From: Planctomycetota bacterium
GTDB taxonomy: Bacteria; Planctomycetota; Planctomycetia; Pirellulales; Pirellulaceae
Direction of reading: 5' to 3'
DNA length: 64,000 bases
NCBI GenBank assembly: GCA_016872725.1
Contig: VGZC01000023.1
Span: forward strand, 1-64,000
How positions within the stretch are numbered: the first letter of the stretch is position 1; each line of letters begins with the position of its first letter. The translations under genes were made by a program, and so were the position numbers. Shown piece by piece: positions 57,354 through 64,000 of this stretch. The notes below the pieces were generated by a model. That model made no database searches, was not told the DNA's origin, and saw only the letters and a list, made by a program, of their open reading frames with translations.

Positions 57354-58391
57354 CTACCATTCGATCCTGAGCAGTCGTCCGGCGGGAGGCGATCCCTCGG
57401 CGGCCGCCCCCAGTTCCGTAACGTACAGCGTTCCAGCCGGATCGAAAACCAGGGCGGTCGGCCGCGTCAGCCCGATGATCTTCTTGGCGGCCGAGCCGGA
57501 CTTGTCGTCGGCCTTCGCGACGATTTCGTAAAGGCCCCCCCGCGCCGGATCGGCCGACGCGAAATCGACGGCGAGCAGTTTGCCGCGTCGAGGATTATCG
57601 GCGACGGGAGGGAAGTAGGCGAGCCCCACGATGTCGCGGAGTTCGGTCGTGAACGACGCTTCGAGCTTTCCCGACTTCGCGTGGAAGAACGCGAGCAAGC
57701 TGTCGGTCATGTCGCCCCGTTCGCCCGCTTGCCCGACGACCAAGTTGCCGTGCCCGTCGATCGTCAATCCGGCGGGCCCTGCGGCGGGGAGAGCATCCTT
57801 CGTCGCGAGGAACCGGGCGAACGGACCGAAACTGCCGTCCTCCTTGAGTTCGCATTTCCCGATCCAACCCTTCGCGAGGTCTTTGCGTCCGACCGCGAAT
57901 ACGGCCGTGGGATTCGCGGCGAGACAAGCGAAGTCGCCTTCTCCGGCCGCGTTGTCGATCGGCCCGAGCGTGAACCCGCCCCGCATCGCGTCCGCGGCGA
58001 TCGCCGATCCATCGGCCGGAAGATCAAATACCCGGAGTTGATCCTCGCCGGCCGGTCTCCCGCCTTCGCCGACGATCAGCACGTTCTTGCCGGTGAAGGC
58101 GAGTCCCAGCGGGCCGACCGGAAAACCGAACGCATCGGGGCCTTCCGCATCGGGAGCGACGGGGAAGCCCGTAATCACATCGGCGGCCTTGCCATCGGCC
58201 CCGACTCGAATCACTTTTCCCGCGCCGCTCTCCGAAAGGAACACGGTCCCCGTTTCCGGCTGAACGGCCAACGACATCGGCGCCGCGAGCCCTTCGAGGA
58301 TCGGCACGATCTTGGGCTCATCCGCGATCGCGTTTCCCACCACGACCGCGGCGAAGCCCAGCAAGACAACTCGACCGATCGACTTGCGCAT
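57354..58391 (-). CDS. Exported SGL/NHL-type beta-propeller protein
   Basis: 345 residues from the ATG at 58391, with GGAGGG upstream and a signal peptide (IGRVVLLGFAAVVVGNAIA). The mature part has propeller blades with repeated patterns such as MSLAVQPETGTVFLSESGAG, GLTIDGHGNLVVGQAGERGD and ALVFDPAGTLYVTELGAA, like SMP-30/gluconolactonase-type and NHL propellers. No catalytic acid is evident, so an enzymatic role is open. It lies between leuD and bioB on the same strand, probably by chance of operon structure rather than pathway. Confidence 0.75.
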   Translation of the reverse strand: MRKSIGRVVLLGFAAVVVGNAIADEPKIVPILEGLAAPMSLAVQPETGTVFLSESGAGKVIRVGADGKAADVITGFPVAPDAEGPDAFGFPVGPLGLAFTGKNVLIVGEGGRPAGEDQLRVFDLPADGSAIAADAMRGGFTLGPIDNAAGEGDFACLAANPTAVFAVGRKDLAKGWIGKCELKEDGSFGPFARFLATKDALPAAGPAGLTIDGHGNLVVGQAGERGDMTDSLLAFFHAKSGKLEASFTTELRDIVGLAYFPPVADNPRRGKLLAVDFASADPARGGLYEIVAKADDKSGSAAKKIIGLTRPTALVFDPAGTLYVTELGAAAEGSPPAGRLLRIEW

Positions 58392-58501
58392 GACCGTTCC
58401 CTCCATCCCGCGCCGCGGCGGACATGGCCGTCGAGCCTTGCCGCGATGCGCTGTGTGCATCGTACGGTTTCCGCGCGGTGACCGCGAGGTCGCGTTCGCG
58501 G

Positions 58502-59104
58502 CTAGGTTCGAGCGAGTCGATCGGCGTGCCGCCGTTCGTACGCCTCGATGCGGGATTCGCTCCGCAGCGTTTGAGCAATCTCGTCCCGCCCGGTCAAGAG
58601 CGACTGCCGAAGGGATTCGTCGACGGTGAACGCGATCGACAGCCCGGCAGCGTCGGTGATGCGGCACGCGTCCAGATCGACGGTCAGTTCATAGCGCCCC
58701 TTTCCCGCTCGACGAAACAGTTCGTCCATTGAAGATCCGTCGAGCACGATGGGGAGAACCCCGTTCTTGAAGCAGTTGTTATGAAAAATGTCGGCGAACG
58801 ACGGCGCGATGACGCATCGGATGCCGTAGTTCTCGAGCGCCCAGACCGCGTGTTCGCGACTCGACCCGCATCCGAAATTGCGTCGAGCCAGCAGGACTCG
58901 GGCTCCTTGCGATTCGGGCCGGTTCAATTCGAAGTTCGGATCGGGCTCGCCGTCCTTCCCATACCGGCAGTCGAAGAACAAGTAGTCCTCGAATCCCGTC
59001 CGCTCGATCCGTTTCAGGAACTGCTTGGGGATGATCTGATCGGTGTCGACATCGGCCCGGTCCAAGGCGAGCACGGGACCGGTGATTTGCGTGAATGGCT
59101 GCAT
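58502..59104 (-). CDS. leuD: 3-isopropylmalate dehydratase small subunit
   Basis: 200 residues, standard length. It begins MQPFTQITGPVLALDRADVD and contains TDQIIPKQFLKR, the swivelling-domain motif NFGCGSSREHAVWAL and SFADIFHNNCFKNGVLPI. It pairs with LeuC to isomerise 2- to 3-isopropylmalate in leucine synthesis. It lies 28 bp after leuC. Confidence 0.95.
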   Translation of the reverse strand: MQPFTQITGPVLALDRADVDTDQIIPKQFLKRIERTGFEDYLFFDCRYGKDGEPDPNFELNRPESQGARVLLARRNFGCGSSREHAVWALENYGIRCVIAPSFADIFHNNCFKNGVLPIVLDGSSMDELFRRAGKGRYELTVDLDACRITDAAGLSIAFTVDESLRQSLLTGRDEIAQTLRSESRIEAYERRHADRLART

Positions 59105-59132
59105 GGTTCGCGCGTCTTTCAAGGGGTATCGC

Positions 59133-60542
59133 CTATCGGAATGGCCAACTTCGCACGTCGACAAAGCGGCCCGCGACGGCGGCCGCGGCGGCCATTGCGG
59201 GCGAAACGAGGTGCGTCCTGCCTTCCTTGCCTTGCCGTCCCTCGAAATTGCGGTTGCTCGTCGATGCGCACCGCTCACCCGGTTCGAGCTTATCGGGGTT
59301 CATCGCGAGGCACATGCTGCAACCTGGTTCGCGCCAGGAAAAACCGGCGTCGAGGAAGATCTGATCGAGCCCCTCGCGCTCGGCCTGTTCCCGCACGAGG
59401 CCGCTTCCGGGAACGACCATCGCCTGAACTCGCCGCGAAACGCGGTGCCCCTTCGCGACGGCGGCCGCCTCCCGCAGGTCCTCGATCCGGCCGTTGGTGC
59501 ACGAGCCGATGAACGCGCGATCGATCGAAACGTCGACCATCGGCGTTCCGGCCTCGAGCGCCATATATTCGATCGCCCGCTCGGCGGAACGGCGCTCGGC
59601 CGAGTCCTCGATCGCCCCCGGGTCGGGAACCCTTCCGTCGATCGGCACGACCTGACCTGGGTTCGTGCCCCAGGTGATCTGCGGAGAAATGTCGTCGGCA
59701 TGATAGGCGTGCGTCGCATCGTAGCGAGCGCCGGGATCGGACCGGAGCTCGCTCCAGCGCGCGGCGGCCGCGTCGAAGTCGCGCGGCGCGCGGGGCCGGT
59801 TTCGAAGGTAGGCGATCGTCGTGTCGTCCGGCGCGATCATCCCCGCGCGGGCACCCGCTTCGATCGACATGTTGCACACGGTCATCCGTTGCTCCATGGT
59901 CAACCCGCGAATCGCCTCGCCCGTGTATTCGATCACGTGGCCCGCTCCGCCCGCCGTTCCGAGACGGCCGATGAGGAAGAGGATCAGGTCCTTCGCGGAG
60001 ACGCCCGGCGCGAGCCTGCCGTCGACGCGGATCTCCATCGTCTTGGGCCGCAGTTGGAGCAGCGTCTGCGTCGCCAAGACGTGCTCGACTTCGCTCGTTC
60101 CGATGCCGAATGCGAGAGCTCCAAACGCGCCATGCGTCGCCGTATGGCTGTCGCCGCAAACGATCGTCATGCCCGGAAGGGTCAATCCCTGCTCGGGGCC
60201 GATGATATGCACGATTCCCTGACGCGGATCGTGAAGGTCGAAAAGGTCGATCCCGAAATCGCGGCAATGGTCGCGCAGCGTCTCAATCTGCCTGCGCGAA
60301 ATCGGATCGGCGATCGGCAGATCGCGGTCGGACGTCGGAATGTTGTGGTCGGGAGTCGCGATCACGAGATCGGGCCGACGAACTCGGCGCCCATTGAGCC
60401 GCAGCCCCTCGAACGCCTGCGGGCTCGTCACTTCATGGACGAGATGCAGATCGACGTACAGCAGGGTCGGTCGCCCCGGCGCCTCGTCCACGATATGGTC
60501 GTCCCAAATCTTCTCAAACAGCGTTCTCGGGCGCGCGCTCAT
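59133..60542 (-). CDS. leuC: 3-isopropylmalate dehydratase large subunit
   Basis: 469 residues, standard length, from the ATG at 60542 ([18 protein letters not shown]). It carries the 4Fe-4S ligands in FIGSCTNGR and GCSMCLAMN, the motif [20 protein letters not shown] and the ending [19 protein letters not shown]. It is aconitase-like and works with LeuD. A promoter with TATAAT lies about 140 bp upstream. Confidence 0.96.
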   Translation of the reverse strand: MSARPRTLFEKIWDDHIVDEAPGRPTLLYVDLHLVHEVTSPQAFEGLRLNGRRVRRPDLVIATPDHNIPTSDRDLPIADPISRRQIETLRDHCRDFGIDLFDLHDPRQGIVHIIGPEQGLTLPGMTIVCGDSHTATHGAFGALAFGIGTSEVEHVLATQTLLQLRPKTMEIRVDGRLAPGVSAKDLILFLIGRLGTAGGAGHVIEYTGEAIRGLTMEQRMTVCNMSIEAGARAGMIAPDDTTIAYLRNRPRAPRDFDAAAARWSELRSDPGARYDATHAYHADDISPQITWGTNPGQVVPIDGRVPDPGAIEDSAERRSAERAIEYMALEAGTPMVDVSIDRAFIGSCTNGRIEDLREAAAVAKGHRVSRRVQAMVVPGSGLVREQAEREGLDQIFLDAGFSWREPGCSMCLAMNPDKLEPGERCASTSNRNFEGRQGKEGRTHLVSPAMAAAAAVAGRFVDVRSWPFR

Positions 60543-60679
60543 ACGAACCTCGAACCGGTTGAACCCGCCATCATCGCTCCGCCCCCCCCAGTCCGCCGCG
60601 AGCGCCGCCCCGCGGTTGAGCCAGTCCATCGGCCAAACCCGTCCGTCGGCCGCTGAAACCGGGCACTGGCGAGTCGTCG

Positions 60680-60707
60680 ATTATAAGAGACCTTCACCGG
60701 TTGAAAA
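60680..60707 (-). promoter_or_regulatory. leuC promoter candidate
   Basis: On the minus strand TTTTCA (60707-60702) and a perfect TATAAT (60685-60680) are separated by 16 bp, about 138 bp before the leuC start. No attenuator is evident between it and the gene. Confidence 0.55.
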
Positions 60708-60784
60708 GGCAACCCCCGCGCCCGTTCGCTTTGCGTCGGTCCACCGTTCTCGTCGCGCCCGCGGCGATTGCCCTGGGGATGAAA

Positions 60785-60838
60785 GACGGCAAGCAGGGTG
60801 CTTGCTCCACGGACGGCAAGCAGGATGCTCGCTCCACC
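60785..60838. repeat. Tandem 27-bp hairpin repeat (two units)
   Basis: Two adjacent 27-bp units, gacggcaagcag..., differ at a few positions. The first contains a perfect GCAAGCA/TGCTTGC stem and the second nearly so. A similar hairpin occurs at 45559-45575. Confidence 0.85.
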
Positions 60839-60868
60839 ACGCCCGCGACGATGCTCGGCATGCGTTGC

Positions 60869-60942
60869 TTTGGGGACGATCCCCCCTCGCCTCCGCCTTG
60901 CGAGCCTGGCGGCTCGCAAGGCTCGGCTTCGGGTTTCACGAG
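60869..60942 (+). repeat. Dispersed palindromic repeat, copy 3
   Basis: This contains TTTGGGGACGATCCCCCC, CGCCTCCG, a 9-bp hairpin TTGCGAGCC/GGCTCGCAA and GGCTCGGCTTCGGGTTTCACGAG. It is closely similar to the copy at 43008-43082. Confidence 0.8.
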
Positions 60943-60955
60943 GTCGCTTCCGCCC

Positions 60956-61969
60956 TCACGTTACTGCATAGTAGTTCCGGTACCAGGCGACGAATCGCGC
61001 GATGCCCTCGGAGATCGGCGTGGCGGGTCGGAACGCGACGTCGCGCGCCAGGTCGTCGATATCGGCGTACGTCGCCGGGACATCGCCCGCCTGCATGGGC
61101 AGGTAGTTGCGGACGGCCTTGCGGCCAAGGCACGTTTCGAGCGTTTCGATGAACGCCTCCAATTCGACCGGCTGGTGGTTTCCGATGTTGTAGACCCGGT
61201 ACGGCGCGCGGCTCGTGCCCGGATCGGGCCTATCGCCCGACCAGTCCGGATTCGGCTGGGCGGGGTGGTCGGCGACGCGGACCACGCCTTCGGCGATGTC
61301 GTCGATGTACGTGAAATCGCGGCGCATTCGGCCATGGTTGAAGACGTCGATCGGCCGTCCGTCGAGGATCGCGCGCGTGAACAGGAACAAGGCCATATCG
61401 GGCCGCCCCCACGGCCCATAGACGGTGAAAAACCGCAGTCCGGTCGTCGGCAATCCGTACAAATGGCTGTAGGTATGGGCCATCAACTCGTTGGCCTTCT
61501 TCGTCGCGGCGTACAGGCTGAGCGGATGGTCCACATTGTCGTGGACCGAAAAGGGCATCCGCTGATTCGCGCCGTAGACCGAACTGGACGACGCGTACGC
61601 CAGATGGCCGCATCCCGAATGGCGGCAGCCTTCAAGCATGTTCAGGAAGCCGACCAGGTTGCTGTCGACGTAGGCGTGTGGGTTCTGGATGGAATAGCGC
61701 ACACCCGCCTGCGCCGCGAGATGGATGACGGCGGGGAACCGCGTCGAGGCGAACAGATCGGCCATCGCCCGCCGGTCGGCGACGTCGGCTTCGATGAACC
61801 GAAATCGATCGCGACCGATCAATTGGGCGAGTCGATCCCGCTTCAGGCGAACGTCGTAGTAGTCGTTCACGTTGTCGACGCCCAGGACGTGGTCGCCCCG
61901 ATCGAGCAGGCGTTGGCTGACGTGGAATCCGATGAACCCCGCAGCGCCGGTCACAAGGTATTCGGACAT
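60956..61969 (-). CDS. NAD-dependent sugar-nucleotide epimerase (UDP-glucuronate 4-epimerase type)
   Basis: 337 residues. A Rossmann NAD motif TGAAGFIG (7-14), VDNVNDYYDVRLKRDRL, the SSSVYG motif and the catalytic Y153-x-x-x-K157 (YAATKK) mark an extended short-chain dehydrogenase. NVNDYYDVxLK and the segment FTVYGPWGRPDMALFLFTRAI are typical of UDP-glucuronate 4-epimerases, which make UDP-galacturonate for envelope polysaccharides. Exact substrate is inferred. It lies downstream of glmS and the 70-residue gene on the same strand. Confidence 0.88.
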   Translation of the reverse strand: MSEYLVTGAAGFIGFHVSQRLLDRGDHVLGVDNVNDYYDVRLKRDRLAQLIGRDRFRFIEADVADRRAMADLFASTRFPAVIHLAAQAGVRYSIQNPHAYVDSNLVGFLNMLEGCRHSGCGHLAYASSSSVYGANQRMPFSVHDNVDHPLSLYAATKKANELMAHTYSHLYGLPTTGLRFFTVYGPWGRPDMALFLFTRAILDGRPIDVFNHGRMRRDFTYIDDIAEGVVRVADHPAQPNPDWSGDRPDPGTSRAPYRVYNIGNHQPVELEAFIETLETCLGRKAVRNYLPMQAGDVPATYADIDDLARDVAFRPATPISEGIARFVAWYRNYYAVT

Positions 61970-62051
61970 CGAACCGGTTTCCCCCCTGGATGCCGGAGCG
62001 GTTCCGCGGCGCGCGTCGTCCGCGCGCTTCGGCGCCGCTCGATGCGTCCGA

Positions 62052-62264
62052 TCACGCGGCTCGGCGCCGCGCGAACCGATCGTTCATATTCTCGGAATCG
62101 ACCGGCGCGACGGCCATGATGCTGACCTTCGTCCGTTCGAGTTCTTCGACGCGTCGCGCCAATTCCATGACCAGTCCGACCAGTTCCTGTCCGGCGGGCT
62201 CTCCGATCTGCACGGCGATCGCCTTTCGTGTGGTGGCGCTCAGCTTCAATTGCGGTCCCGGCAT
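62052..62264 (-). CDS. Small 70-residue coiled-coil protein between glmS and the epimerase
   Basis: MPGPQLKLSATTRKAIAVQI, then a hydrophobic/acidic helix (ELVGLVMELARRVEELE). GGAG lies 11 nt before the ATG at 62264. No family is recognised. The position between two envelope-sugar genes on one strand suggests co-expression, and the helix may mediate binding or dimerisation. Confidence 0.6.
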   Translation of the reverse strand: MPGPQLKLSATTRKAIAVQIGEPAGQELVGLVMELARRVEELERTKVSIMAVAPVDSENMNDRFARRRAA

Positions 62265-62317
62265 ACGAGCGACTCCTTTCGACTTCGTGATCGAAAAACA
62301 CGCCTCGATCCGCGGCG

Positions 62318-64000
62318 TCATTCGACAGTGACGCTCTTCGCGAGATTCCGCGGCTTATCGACATCGCATCCCCGCAGTACGGCGATATGGTAGGCGAGCA
62401 GTTGCAGCGGGATGACGCTGACGATCGGTTGGAAACAATCGTCGATCATCGGGACGTGGAGCACGTCGTCGGCGAGCCGCGTCACTTCGGCGTCGTCCTC
62501 CGCGCAGATGGCGATGACCGGTCCTCCGCGCGCCTTGACCTCCTGCAGATTCGACAGGACCTTTTCGTAGACCCATCCGCGCGGAACGAGGAAGACGCTG
62601 GGAGTCCTCGCGTCGACCAGGGCGATCGGGCCGTGTTTCATCTCGGCCGCCGGATACCCTTCGGCGTGGATGTAGCTGATTTCCTTGAGTTTGAGCGCCC
62701 CTTCGAGGGCGGTCGGGAAATTGTAGTGCCGCCCCAAATAGAGGAAATTCTGGAATTCGCAGTATTTCTCGGCGATCGCCTTGACCTGATCGTTGAGCGC
62801 GAGGGTCGCCCGCACATGGTCCGGGAGCGCCCGCATGGCGTCGATGATGCGCCGACCCGCCTCGTAACTGACGTGGCGCAACCGGCCGAAGTAGAGGCCG
62901 AGGAGCGCGAGGACGACGCATTGCGACGTGAAGGCTTTCGTCGACGCGACGCCGATCTCGGGGCCCGCGTGCAGGAACACGCCTCCGTCGGCCTCCTGCG
63001 CGATGCTGCTGCCCACGACGTTGCAGATCGCGAGCGTCGAATGCCCCTTGCGTTTCATTTCGCGGAGCGCGCCGAGCGTATCGGCCGTCTCGCCGCTCTG
63101 CGACAGGGCGAAGACCAGCGTGTGCGGATCGACCGGCGGATTGCGGTACCGCAGCTCGCTCGCGTATTCGACCTCAACCGGTATCCGCGCCAGTTCCTCG
63201 ATCAGGTACTCGCCGTACAAACCGGCGTGCCAGCTCGTTCCGCACGCCGTCAGGATGATGCGATTGATGTTGCGGAGCTGCTGGGGAATCAGATTCAGCC
63301 CGCCGAACACGGCGGTCGCGTCGTCGTCGCTCAGCCGACCCCGCATCGCGTTCTGAATCGTATCCGGCTGCTCGAAAATTTCCTTCAACATGAAATGCCG
63401 ATAGCCGTCGGTCGTCACCCGGTCGCTCGCCGCGTCGAGCGTTTCGATACTCGGCTGGATCTGCCCTTGCTCGCGATGCGTCAAATGCAAACGGTCCGCC
63501 GTGATGAACGCGACTTGATGGTCGGCCATGTAGACGATCTTCTCGGTGTAACCGACGAGCGTCGACGCGTCGCTGCCGACAAAATGCTCGCCCGTCCCGA
63601 TCCCGATCACGAGCGGGCTGCCAAGCCGCGCGGCGACGAGGCAATCGGGGTAGTCGCGGAACGCGATGACCAGACCGTAGGTTCCCCGAAGCTGGCCGAG
63701 CGCGGCGCGTACGGCGGGAATCAGGATGTCGCGGGGCGCGGCCTTCCGACCTTGAAGCTGCACGAGTTGCTTGTCGACCATCGACGAGACCAGATGGGCG
63801 ATCACCTCGCTGTCGGTCTCGGATCGAAACCGATACCCCTCGGCCTCGAGGGCCGCTCGGAGCGACTGGTAATTCTCGATCACGCCGTTGTGGACCAGCG
63901 CGAGCGACTGGTTCCCGCCGACATGCGGGTGCGCATTGCCCGGTGTCGCCGCGCCGTGCGTGGCCCAACGCGTGTGCCCGATTCCAATCGCGCCCTGAAG
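62318..64000 (-). CDS. glmS: Glutamine-fructose-6-phosphate aminotransferase (5' end outside window)
   Basis: The frame runs to the window edge; the visible 560 residues lack only the first 60 or so, including the catalytic Cys2. The glutaminase domain shows GHTRWATHG, HNGVIENYQ and GTYGLVIAF; the two SIS isomerase domains show ACGTSWHAGLY, SQSGETADT, EIGVASTKAFTSQ and the C-terminal KSVTVE. It makes glucosamine-6-phosphate, the first step toward UDP-GlcNAc for peptidoglycan, lipopolysaccharide and surface glycans. It heads the glmS / 70-residue / epimerase run. Confidence 0.95.
   Translation of the reverse strand, partial: LQGAIGIGHTRWATHGAATPGNAHPHVGGNQSLALVHNGVIENYQSLRAALEAEGYRFRSETDSEVIAHLVSSMVDKQLVQLQGRKAAPRDILIPAVRAALGQLRGTYGLVIAFRDYPDCLVAARLGSPLVIGIGTGEHFVGSDASTLVGYTEKIVYMADHQVAFITADRLHLTHREQGQIQPSIETLDAASDRVTTDGYRHFMLKEIFEQPDTIQNAMRGRLSDDDATAVFGGLNLIPQQLRNINRIILTACGTSWHAGLYGEYLIEELARIPVEVEYASELRYRNPPVDPHTLVFALSQSGETADTLGALREMKRKGHSTLAICNVVGSSIAQEADGGVFLHAGPEIGVASTKAFTSQCVVLALLGLYFGRLRHVSYEAGRRIIDAMRALPDHVRATLALNDQVKAIAEKYCEFQNFLYLGRHYNFPTALEGALKLKEISYIHAEGYPAAEMKHGPIALVDARTPSVFLVPRGWVYEKVLSNLQEVKARGGPVIAICAEDDAEVTRLADDVLHVPMIDDCFQPIVSVIPLQLLAYHIAVLRGCDVDKPRNLAKSVTVE

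Larger units (their letters stand above)
60543..60955. other. Intergenic region between leuC and the epimerase gene
   Basis: No gene. It contains the leuC promoter candidate, a tandem pair of 27-bp hairpin-forming repeats (60785-60838) and the third copy of the dispersed palindromic element (60869-60942). Confidence 0.6.

Overview
The window is GC-rich DNA from a planctomycete (Planctomycetota, probably Planctomycetia). The assignment rests on several lineage-typical families found together. These are a BBP7-type outer-membrane barrel, a DUF3467 protein, three very large exported proteins that start with an Arg-rich LExRxLL (LEPR-XLL-type) signal and carry dockerin repeats, the C1-transfer enzyme MfnB, and small planctomycete-type hypothetical proteins.

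Layout. (1) 1-464 is the 3' end of an Rpn/PD-(D/E)XK-type gene with a perfect octapeptide repeat. (2) 568-8715, all on the minus strand, looks like a secretion or envelope locus: a short accessory SecA, a GAF-fused membrane adaptor, a HlyD adaptor, a PqqD-like/M50 protease/HlyD fusion, and a DUF3467 protein ending at a clear terminator. (3) 9108-34049 is a surface-protein block: a BBP7 barrel (plus strand), then three minus-strand exported proteins of 1400, about 909 and 5354 residues. All three have LExRxLL signals and dockerin repeats, and two of them have metallopeptidase motifs. Regions 2 and 3 together are the best candidate for an undescribed system: a dedicated export/processing machine beside its putative giant substrates. 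(4) 34751-41299 holds hydrolases: an M14 carboxypeptidase fused to an S9 prolyl-oligopeptidase, divergent from a beta-lactamase-fold serine hydrolase, and a beta-propeller protein. (5) 41300-43496 is decayed, mostly non-coding DNA with a transposase remnant, hairpins and dispersed palindromic repeats, ending at tRNA-Ser(GGA). (6) 43827-56000 is mixed: rho between two minisatellites, a thioredoxin-YHS fusion, a HEAT/TPR protein, an STN-like protein, a PHA-granule-type protein, a membrane-protein/mfnB pair with an ATGA overlap, RNase D, and a DUF11-type repeat protein. (7) 56206-64000 is metabolism: bioB, a beta-propeller protein and leuCD on one strand, then a glmS / 70-residue protein / sugar-nucleotide epimerase cluster running off the window edge.

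Functional picture. Regions 2 and 3 suggest a cell that invests heavily in giant secreted, calcium-binding, protease-associated surface proteins. The glmS-epimerase cluster would feed amino-sugar and uronic-acid precursors to the envelope. The remaining genes are ordinary housekeeping (Rho, RNase D, leucine, biotin and C1 cofactor synthesis). All family assignments come from reading motifs by eye; no database search was possible.
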